This document shows positions 1 to 4,518 of a stretch of DNA of 5,047 nucleotides, piece by piece. The DNA lies in contig JAMDCE010000365.1 in the NCBI GenBank assembly GCA_023489135.1, positions 1-5,047 on the forward strand, in the 5' to 3' direction. The notes under the pieces were generated by a model. That model saw only the letters and a list, made by a program, of their open reading frames with translations, searched no databases and was not told the origin of the DNA. The position numbers were made by a program, and so were the translations under genes. Positions within the stretch are counted from its first letter, which is position 1, and each line of letters opens with the position of its first letter. The DNA comes from Chloroflexota bacterium. Its GTDB lineage: Bacteria > Chloroflexota > Chloroflexia > JAMDCE01.

Positions 1-182
1 AGAAGCTGGTCAACGATCTTACCAGTCTATTCAACACCGCCGAGGCCCAGGCGAAAGCCCTCGCCGAGGGAAGGGTGAAGCTACAGAAGGAACGAGATGA
101 TTTGAGCCTGCAACAGCCCGATCTCACCCTGGAGGCCACGACCAAAGTCAGCAAGGAGGCTAGCGAGGCCGCGGCTTGGTGA
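1..182 (+). CDS. 3' end of an unrecognised gene (partial, C-terminal 59 residues)
   Basis: The third forward frame (first full codon at base 3) is open from the window edge to a TGA at 180-182, while the other two forward frames hit stops within about 110 bases. Third codon positions are mostly G or C, as in the clear genes of this window, which supports real coding. The visible tail begins KLVNDLTSLF and ends SEASEAAAW-like (…KEASEAAAW). It is rich in Ala, Glu, Lys and Leu with no Gly run and few prolines, and so is probably helical, perhaps coiled coil. I see no catalytic motif or membrane segment and do not recognise the family. The start lies left of the window. The following 300 bases separate it from the next gene, which has its own promoter, so the two are probably not one operon. 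Confidence 0.6.
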   Translation, partial: KLVNDLTSLFNTAEAQAKALAEGRVKLQKERDDLSLQQPDLTLEATTKVSKEASEAAAW

Positions 183-230
183 CGCTCTTGTAAGTCCACT
201 CTTTTGTGTGCCTTCTCTGCCTCCCTCAAC

Positions 231-242
231 TTCCCTAGGGAA
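231..242. repeat. 12-bp perfect palindrome
   Basis: TTCCCTAGGGAA is self-complementary over all 12 bases. It lies about 50 bp after the stop of the upstream partial gene and about 170 bp before the promoter at 413-441. A dimeric regulator could bind such a site, but one copy far from the promoter could also be chance. Confidence 0.3.
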
Positions 243-278
243 CGGATGCCGTGAGATTCGCTCTGAGCACAGCGAGGC

Positions 279-298
279 GGGCGGTTCGCCAACCGCCC
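279..298. other. GC-rich hairpin between genes, possible weak terminator
   Basis: GGGCGGTT (279-286) pairs perfectly with AACCGCCC (291-298) around a CGCC loop, giving an 8-bp stem. It sits about 100 bp after the stop of the partial gene at the left edge and before the promoter of the next gene, where transcript ends would be expected. No T-run follows, so it is not a canonical intrinsic terminator. It may be an RNA 3'-end stabiliser, a pause site or nothing. Confidence 0.35.
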
Positions 299-412
299 CG
301 ACAGTTACCCGATCAATAGGTTAGAGTTCGTCAGAACCCTTGGCGTTCCGTCAGTGAGGATGGCATTTTCCAGGTTTGGTCAACGTCATAAGAGCCGTGA
401 AGGGTGAAATCC

Positions 413-441
413 TTGACGCCCTTGGCACAAGCGAGTATGAT
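413..441 (+). promoter_or_regulatory. sigma70-type promoter for the MBL-fold gene
   Basis: The -35 box is TTGACG (413-418) and the -10 box is TATGAT (436-441), each one base from consensus, separated by the optimal 17 nt. Transcription would start near 448, giving a leader of about 40 nt that contains the Shine-Dalgarno at 472-477. This is the best promoter match in the window and shows that the plus-strand gene is its own transcription unit. No obvious operator repeat overlaps the boxes. Confidence 0.7.
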
Positions 442-471
442 GAATTCGGACAACGCAGAAGGGATCAATCT

Positions 472-477
472 AGGAGG
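472..477 (+). promoter_or_regulatory. Shine-Dalgarno that supports the GTG start at 489
   Basis: AGGAGG is a full-strength ribosome binding site, 11 nt before the GTG at 489. The spacing is slightly long but workable. No nearer in-frame ATG gives a family-like N-terminus, so this site decides the start. Confidence 0.65.
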
Positions 478-488
478 GAGACCAGGCG

Positions 489-1271
489 GTGGCGACGAGG
501 ATAAGATTCTTTGGCATATCGGCCTTCGAGATTGTCAACAGTAAGGGGCTTCGCATCCTCATTGATCCCTGCCTCAACGATAACCCCGTTAGCCCCCTAA
601 AGGTTGACGACTTGAAGCGGGTGGATCTCATCCTGGTGACTCACGGTGGGCGCGACCACTTTGGAGATACGGCTGAGATTGCCAGGATCTTCGAAGCGCC
701 CGTGATCTGCGGCGCTGATGTCAAGACCCGCCTCCACGAAGAAGGGATTCCCTCAAAGCAGGTGGTAGGAGTTCTAGCAGGCCTGACCCTGGAGGCCTTT
801 GGCATTACTATAAGGCCCGTGGAGACCAGGCACTGGTCGTCAATTCATCGAGCCGATGGGTCCTTCGTCTCCGGGATGCCTTTGGGTTACATCATCAACG
901 CGGACCCCGGAGTCCGCATCTACCATACGGGGGACACGGCCCTTTTCAGCGATATCAAGCTGCTGGGAAGTCTATACCGTCCCAATATCGGGCTTATCCA
1001 CGTGGCGCCGCCAGGTCCTGGAGTTGGTCTCTTACCCAACGGCGTTCGCATCGTCTCCGGTGAGTTATCGCCCTACGAGGCCGCCCTGGCGGCCCAATGG
1101 CTGGGCCTGGAATACGCCATTCCTATGCGCCACCTCGATCCAGATTGCCCGGAAGTTAAGCAGTTTGTCACTCTGCTGGAGAACATGTCCACCACAGAGG
1201 GACCGCTGGTGAAACCGGCCGTCCTCAAGCCGGGCGAAACCTTCGTCTATGATGGGCCAGCTCGTCGTTGA
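489..1271 (+). CDS. MBL-fold (UlaG-like/UPF0173-type) protein with altered metal motif
   Basis: A 260-residue protein starting with GTG. The family pattern is clear: an N-terminal strand plus SAFEI, ILIDPCL at 23-29, LILVTHGGRDHFGD around 47-60, RHWSS at 114-118, YHTGDTALFSDIKLLG at 145-160, PYEAALAA at 195-202, IPMRHLDP at 211-218 and VLKPGETF at 245-252. Known members are metal-dependent hydrolases of diverse substrates (UlaG is an ascorbate-6-phosphate lactonase); the substrate here cannot be named. The usual HxHxDH motif is H52-G-G-R-D56-H57, so the second His, normally a site-1 ligand, is Gly54. H115, D149 and probably H215 remain, but the last His sits one residue later than in the usual PMH. 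The segment around 172-193 replaces the usual short GDN-type stretch and helps make the protein about 30 residues longer than typical UPF0173 members. It has no signal peptide, so it is cytoplasmic. It has its own promoter, and its 3' end overlaps convergent dxr. The fold is secure; catalytic activity is not. Confidence 0.88.
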   Translation: MATRIRFFGISAFEIVNSKGLRILIDPCLNDNPVSPLKVDDLKRVDLILVTHGGRDHFGDTAEIARIFEAPVICGADVKTRLHEEGIPSKQVVGVLAGLTLEAFGITIRPVETRHWSSIHRADGSFVSGMPLGYIINADPGVRIYHTGDTALFSDIKLLGSLYRPNIGLIHVAPPGPGVGLLPNGVRIVSGELSPYEAALAAQWLGLEYAIPMRHLDPDCPEVKQFVTLLENMSTTEGPLVKPAVLKPGETFVYDGPARR

Positions 1272-2398
1272 GCTAGCTCCCTCACTTTAGTATGCGCCCA
1301 GGCGTCGGCGGCGCGCACCACCTCGAGATCCACGACCGAACAGGGCCGGTGCTGTTCCAGCGCCTCCTCGATCACTCGCGCTATATCCAGAAAACTGATC
1401 TGCCCCTTCAGGAACAAGTCTACCGCCTCCTCGTCCGCGGCGCTCAGAACGGCTGGATAAGTACCCCCCTGCCGGCCAGCCTCATAGGCAAGGCGCAGGC
1501 AGGGAAACCGCTGCAAATCCGGCCGCGCAAAGCTGAGAGACCCCACCTGGGCCAGATCCAGAGTCGAGAAGCTGGCTGGAAGACGCTCCGGGTAAGCCAG
1601 GGCGTACAGGATGGGCATTCGCATGTCTGGGGCGCTGAGCTGAGCCTTGAAGCTGTGGTCGGTAAACTCGACCAGCGAGTGAACGATGCTCTCCGGGTGG
1701 ATCAAGACGTCGATCTGGTCGAAAGCCGCGCCGAAAAGATGGTGAGCCTCGATCACCTCCAGGCCCTTGTTCATCAAAGTGGCCGAATCCACAGTGATCT
1801 TCTTGCCCATGCGCCAGGTCGGATGGCTCAAGGCCCCGGCCACGGTCACCCGCTTCAATTCTTCATAACTGTAGCCACTGAATGGTCCGCCCGAAGCGGT
1901 GAGCACCAACCGGTTCACCGCCTCCAGGCCTGGCTCGCCACGAAGACACTGCCACAGGGCGCTATGCTCGCTGTCGATGGGCCGAATCAGCACCCCGTGC
2001 TCTCTGGCCAGCTTCATTACCAGTTCGCCGGCCATGACCAGGACTTCTTTGTTGGCGAGAGCGATCTCCTTGCCCACCGTGATCGCTGCTACTGTGGGTG
2101 CCAGGCCTCCGTGGCCTGACGTGGCGACGACGACAAGATCCACTTCCTCGGTGGTGGCCAGCGTCGTCATTCCCTCCTCACCAACCAGCACTCGAGGATG
2201 CTGGATTAGGCCAACCAGGGCTCGATCACCAATGCAGACCACCTGAGGGCTAAACTGACGAATCTGCTGGTTGAGCAGCTCTACGTTCCGGCCGGCCGCC
2301 AGTCCAAAAACCTCCAGGCGTTGCGGCTCCGACGCAATGACTTCCAGCGTCTGCGTACCTATGGAGCCTGTACTGCCAAGAATGGCAATCTTTTTCAT
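1247..2398 (-). CDS. dxr: 1-deoxy-D-xylulose 5-phosphate reductoisomerase
   Basis: Converts DXP to 2-C-methyl-D-erythritol 4-phosphate with NADPH and a divalent metal, the first committed step of the MEP isoprenoid pathway and the target of fosmidomycin. At 383 residues it is full length for the family. It shows the NADPH loop GSTGSIG (8-14), ATSGHGGL (92-99), ALANKEVLVMAGE (113-125), metal ligands D142 and E144 in PIDSEHSALWQ, TASGGPFSG (167-175), HPTWRMGKKITVDSATLMNKGLE (192-214) with N210, K211 and metal ligand E214, and HPESIVHSLVEF (234-245). The C-terminal helical domain with the conserved TYPAVLSAADEEAV stretch is intact. The ATG at 2396-2398 has only a weak GGGA site 7 nt upstream. 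In this cluster dxr normally follows cdsA directly. Here a 387-bp repeat-rich gap separates them, so dxr may need its own promoter, which I could not find convincingly. Its 3' end overlaps the convergent MBL-fold gene by 25 bp. No rseP follows. The residues named match E. coli Dxr positions from memory of the family. Confidence 0.97.
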   Translation of the reverse strand: MKKIAILGSTGSIGTQTLEVIASEPQRLEVFGLAAGRNVELLNQQIRQFSPQVVCIGDRALVGLIQHPRVLVGEEGMTTLATTEEVDLVVVATSGHGGLAPTVAAITVGKEIALANKEVLVMAGELVMKLAREHGVLIRPIDSEHSALWQCLRGEPGLEAVNRLVLTASGGPFSGYSYEELKRVTVAGALSHPTWRMGKKITVDSATLMNKGLEVIEAHHLFGAAFDQIDVLIHPESIVHSLVEFTDHSFKAQLSAPDMRMPILYALAYPERLPASFSTLDLAQVGSLSFARPDLQRFPCLRLAYEAGRQGGTYPAVLSAADEEAVDLFLKGQISFLDIARVIEEALEQHRPCSVVDLEVVRAADAWAHTKVRELAQRRAGPS

Positions 2399-2413
2399 TC
2401 AGTTATCCCACAA

Positions 2414-2597
2414 TGTAGAGACGCAGCATGGAGCTTGTTGCATAAGTGAGACCCGAATCGCCAAAGTGGGGCGAAGTTCCCTTCTGCGTGCCTTTTCACG
2501 GCTGGGGGTAGCACCTTTGCCGCCATTTCTGCCCTGAAGTGGGGACAAATCTCACGGTCGTGGAGTTCTGCAACAGCCTCCATGCTGCGTCTCTACA
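2414..2597. mobile_element. MITE-like element with 20-bp perfect terminal inverted repeats
   Basis: The 20 bases at 2414-2433, beginning TGTAGAGACGCAGC, are the exact reverse complement of 2578-2597. Pairing continues imperfectly inward: GTTG (2437-2440) with CAAC (2571-2574), then GTGAGA (2446-2451) with TCTCAC (2550-2555). The interior also carries a direct repeat, AAGTGGGG, at 2464-2471 and 2537-2544. The total length of 184 bp and the lack of a transposase fit a non-autonomous miniature inverted-repeat element or the joined ends of a decayed insertion sequence. Each end has a TA (2416-2417 and 2594-2595), as TA-targeting IS630/mariner-type elements leave, but that family assignment is inference. 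A 62-codon minus-strand frame (2395-2583) crosses it and ends in an ATGA overlap with the dxr start. It begins inside the terminal repeat and has no Shine-Dalgarno or family resemblance, so I do not call it a gene. The element ends 15 bp before the dxr start codon. Confidence 0.65.
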
Positions 2598-2641
2598 AAC
2601 TCCGAGATTCTTCGTCTAGCGCGTCCATACAGGACCAGTTG

Positions 2642-2701
2642 GCGGGGGACAAGCCCCCGCGCTACGGCCCAGTGGATGTAGCGCGGGGGCTTGTCCCCCG
2701 C
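2642..2701. repeat. 24-bp perfect inverted repeat with palindromic arms
   Basis: The arm 2642-2665 pairs with 2678-2701 without mismatch around a 12-nt loop (2666-2677). Each arm is itself a small hairpin: GCGGGGG and CCCCCGC flank ACAAG in the left arm and CTTGT in the right arm. It can thus fold as one long stem or as two small stem-loops. No T-run follows on either strand, so it is not a canonical intrinsic terminator, although a stem this stable could slow RNA polymerase or protect the 3' end of the cdsA transcript. The symmetry resembles REP/BIME-style dispersed repeats. That it is dispersed in this genome cannot be seen from one copy. Confidence 0.85.
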
Positions 2702-2754
2702 TCGTTCCTTCCATCGCACCGTATGTATTCAGTCCGTACCTGCCCGCGGTTGAG

Positions 2755-2789
2755 TCCGTAACCCCTAACCCGTAACCCTTAACCCCTAA
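2755..2789 (-). repeat. five telomere-like 7-bp tandem units at the 3' end of cdsA
   Basis: On the minus strand, reading from 2789 down, the units are TTAGGGG, TTAAGGG, TTACGGG, TTAGGGG and TTACGGA, with consensus TTANGGG. The array begins inside the cdsA stop codon (2786-2788) and runs into the intergenic gap. An eighth-base-matched piece of the last unit (AGTCCGTA on plus) recurs at 2731-2738. G-triplets spaced by 3-4 nt on one strand could form a G-quadruplex in the cdsA mRNA tail. The function is unknown; it may be a slippage-prone tandem repeat. Confidence 0.7.
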
Positions 2790-3646
2790 ATCGAGGCCCA
2801 CGTCACGAAATAGTAGACCACCACCACGGTGAATAGCAGGCTGTCCAACCGGTCCAGGAGGCCCCCGTGACCGGGAATAATCTGGCTGGTATCCTTCACC
2901 TGGGTTTGGCGCTTCAGCAGAGATTCCGCCAAATCGCCGATCTGCGCCGCTACCGCTACCAGCAGTCCGAGAGCCACCAGGTGCCAGTAGGGTGTTCCTG
3001 GCCGCAAAATCGACGCGAAAACTACCGTCGTCACCGTTCCCAGAAGGAGTCCACCCAGCGCCCCTTCCCAGGTCTTGTTGGGGCTGATGAGAGGTGCCAT
3101 TTTATGGCGCCCGATGGCCGATCCCACAACAAAGGCTCCCACATCGGTGAGCCAGGTGGCGAAGAACACGACCAGCACCCAGGCGAGTCCCCGCGAGATC
3201 AACGAGTCAGGCAGGAAGTTGCCTAGTAACAGGAGCCCGGAGCCAGTCGAAACCTCGGGAATCTGCCGCAGCAGAACGAAGTACCTTATCAACCAGCCGA
3301 TGTACAGCACTCCGGCGACGGTGAGAGCCCAGCTGCCTAGAGCGACGGTACGATCCCGCCGGATGAGAACACAGACCAAAGGCACGACAACCGCGGCCAC
3401 CACCAGGGCTTCAGTAATGGCCGGCGTGGCTCGAAAAAAGGCCGCGGCCATGATCAGGACAAGGATCCCGATGCCGGCGAAAGACTCCGGGCGGAAGCCG
3501 CCGTGCGCGAACATGGTGTAAAGCTCATAAAGAGCGCCAGCGCCCCAGATGGTTATGGCGATGGAATACCATGGCTCCCCGATAAAGACCACCAGGAGAA
3601 TGGCGATGACGACGAGGGCTCCGCCAAGAATTCGCGTCGGAATCAC
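2786..3646 (-). CDS. cdsA: phosphatidate cytidylyltransferase (CDP-diacylglycerol synthase)
   Basis: Makes CDP-diacylglycerol from phosphatidic acid and CTP at the cytoplasmic membrane, the branch point for bacterial phospholipids. The 286 residues are very hydrophobic, with about seven or eight membrane segments, for example 6-22, 57-72, 79-95, 106-126, 155-178, 196-212, 222-236 and 270-284. The CDS family signature is complete at 242-268: S242, K245, R246, K251, D252, P258, HGG 260-262, D265, R266 and D268. SPNKTWEGALGG (188-199), D168 and D238 are also conserved. The start is a GTG at 3644-3646, chosen because GGAG lies 8 nt upstream and the resulting N-terminus (IPTRILGGALVV) looks like the family. 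The frame stays open upstream to the uppS stop 90 bp away, so a longer form is possible but less likely. It follows uppS by 87 bp and is probably co-transcribed with it. Telomere-like repeats begin at its stop codon. Confidence 0.95.
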   Translation of the reverse strand: MIPTRILGGALVVIAILLVVFIGEPWYSIAITIWGAGALYELYTMFAHGGFRPESFAGIGILVLIMAAAFFRATPAITEALVVAAVVVPLVCVLIRRDRTVALGSWALTVAGVLYIGWLIRYFVLLRQIPEVSTGSGLLLLGNFLPDSLISRGLAWVLVVFFATWLTDVGAFVVGSAIGRHKMAPLISPNKTWEGALGGLLLGTVTTVVFASILRPGTPYWHLVALGLLVAVAAQIGDLAESLLKRQTQVKDTSQIIPGHGGLLDRLDSLLFTVVVVYYFVTWASI

Positions 3647-3654
3647 GCAGATCT

Positions 3655-3658
3655 CTCC
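3655..3658 (-). promoter_or_regulatory. Shine-Dalgarno fixing the GTG start of cdsA
   Basis: Read on the minus strand, GGAG (in TTGGAGAG) lies 8 nt before the GTG at 3644-3646. No ATG in the open frame back to the uppS stop offers a better start, so this site decides it. Confidence 0.6.
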
Positions 3659-3733
3659 AAGCTTGAAGCGGAAAACTGGCTCGACTTCGGAGAGGGGAAA
3701 GGCCGGATCGCCGGGCCGCGCCGGTAGAACCAG

Positions 3734-4486
3734 CTACTCTTCGGCCAGCTTGCCAAATCTCCGATGCCGCTGGCTGTAATCTAGAAGGGCCCGGCTGAAC
3801 TCCTCTTTGCCAAAGTCCGGCCAGAAGGTAGGAGTAGACCAGTACTCGCTGTAGGCCGCTTGCCAAATGAGGAAGTTACTGAGGCGCCACTCACCCGCGG
3901 TGCGAATGATGAGGTCGGGATCTGGCGTGCCGCTGGTGTACAGGTAGGAACCCATCCGCTCTTCCGTAACGTCGCTCGGGGAGACGCCGTCGGCCATCAT
4001 TCTCTGAACGGCGTGGATGATCTCGGCCCTTCCCCCGTAGTTGAAAGCGACGTTAAGGACCATGCGATTATCGTTCTTGGTTAGCTCGACGGAATCCTCA
4101 ATGGCCTTTCTCAGCTTCTTCGCCACGCCTTCCCACGTACCAACGTGTCGAAGTTGCACTCCGTTCTTATGCAGAAGCGCCACTTCTCGATGGATAACTT
4201 GACCGAGGATAGTCATGAGACCGCGCACCTCAGCCTGGGGACGCGACCAGTTCTCGGTGGAGAAGGCGTAGATGGTGAGAAATTCGATGCCGTGATCCAG
4301 GCAGGCCTCGACAATGCGCCGGATGTTCTTGGTTCCAGCGCGGTGCCCGGCCAAACGCGGCAATCCCCGCTTTCTGGCCCAGCGTCCATTACCGTCCATG
4401 ATGATCGCCACGTGACGTGGCAGCGGCTGGATCTTTCCTTCTTCCGCCAATGGCGCGGCCTTTCCCAGGGTAAGCGTTCCTTCCAT
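3734..4486 (-). CDS. uppS: undecaprenyl diphosphate synthase (cis-prenyltransferase)
   Basis: Extends farnesyl diphosphate with IPP units in cis to give the C55 carrier lipid for peptidoglycan and other wall polymers, acting in the cytosol at the membrane. The 250 residues carry all cis-prenyltransferase regions: [13 protein letters not shown] (25-37) with catalytic Asp31, GHRAG (47-51), [13 protein letters not shown] (71-83), FNYGGRAEI (148-156) and [20 protein letters not shown] (190-209), with Arg195, Arg201 and Ser203 for IPP binding, then the WPDFGKEEF end (222-230). Trp200 stands where Gln, His or Met is common; I regard this as natural variation. The annotated ATG gives a 24-residue lead before the first motif. 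The only good Shine-Dalgarno is 16 nt upstream of this ATG and suits a CTG nine bases earlier better, so the start is uncertain by three codons. It sits 32 bp after frr, probably in one operon. Dxr, encoded nearby, supplies the same isoprenoid pathway. Confidence 0.96.
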   Translation of the reverse strand: MEGTLTLGKAAPLAEEGKIQPLPRHVAIIMDGNGRWARKRGLPRLAGHRAGTKNIRRIVEACLDHGIEFLTIYAFSTENWSRPQAEVRGLMTILGQVIHREVALLHKNGVQLRHVGTWEGVAKKLRKAIEDSVELTKNDNRMVLNVAFNYGGRAEIIHAVQRMMADGVSPSDVTEERMGSYLYTSGTPDPDLIIRTAGEWRLSNFLIWQAAYSEYWSTPTFWPDFGKEEFSRALLDYSQRHRRFGKLAEE

Positions 4487-4502
4487 TTGCGCCAGCCGTT
4501 TT

Positions 4503-4508
4503 CTCCTT
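4503..4508 (-). promoter_or_regulatory. uppS Shine-Dalgarno, badly spaced for the ATG start
   Basis: AAGGAG on the minus strand lies 16 nt before the uppS ATG (4484-4486), which is too far for efficient use. It is 7 nt before an in-frame CTG at 4493-4495 (CTG GCG CAA ATG), which is ideal spacing. Either the rare CTG is used, adding three residues, or initiation relies on coupling to frr. Confidence 0.5.
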
Positions 4509-4518
4509 CGGGGTCACA

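Larger units (their letters stand above)
2399..2785. other. repeat-rich non-coding gap between cdsA and dxr
   Basis: These 387 bases hold no gene I can support. They carry, from the dxr side, a 15-bp leader with the weak dxr Shine-Dalgarno, the MITE-like element, about 45 bp of unremarkable sequence (2598-2641), the 24-bp inverted repeat, a further unremarkable stretch (2702-2754) and the telomere-like tandem units. I looked on the minus strand for a dxr promoter and found no -35/-10 pair with good boxes and a 16-18 nt spacer. Confidence 0.7.

Noticed and set aside
856..1212. Plus-strand 118-codon frame inside the MBL-fold gene
   Set aside because: It is an alternative frame of a gene with clear family motifs, with Ser/Pro/Arg-rich content typical of a shadow.
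1292..2119. Plus-strand open frame of 275 codons
   Set aside because: It lies wholly antisense to dxr, whose catalytic motifs are complete, and its translation shows no family pattern. It is a by-product of GC-rich codon use.
2395..2583. Minus-strand 62-codon frame ending in an ATGA overlap with dxr
   Set aside because: The overlap looks like translational coupling, but the frame starts inside a terminal inverted repeat, lacks a Shine-Dalgarno and has no family-like sequence. The overlap is probably chance.
2642..2701. The long inverted repeat as an intrinsic terminator for cdsA
   Set aside because: No T-run follows the stem on either strand and the stem is far longer than usual terminators. 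A repeat element fits better.
2399..2785. A CRISPR array or defence locus in the repeat-rich gap
   Set aside because: The repeats are of different types with no regular spacers, and no cas or defence-type gene is in the window.
2616..2801. Minus-strand 61-codon frame
   Set aside because: It is made of the telomere-like units and the long inverted repeat, which translate into Gly/Leu repeats. No ribosome site is seen.
3525..3866. Minus-strand 113-codon frame between uppS and cdsA
   Set aside because: It overlaps the 3' end of uppS and the 5' end of cdsA in another frame, and both of those genes have clear conserved motifs there.
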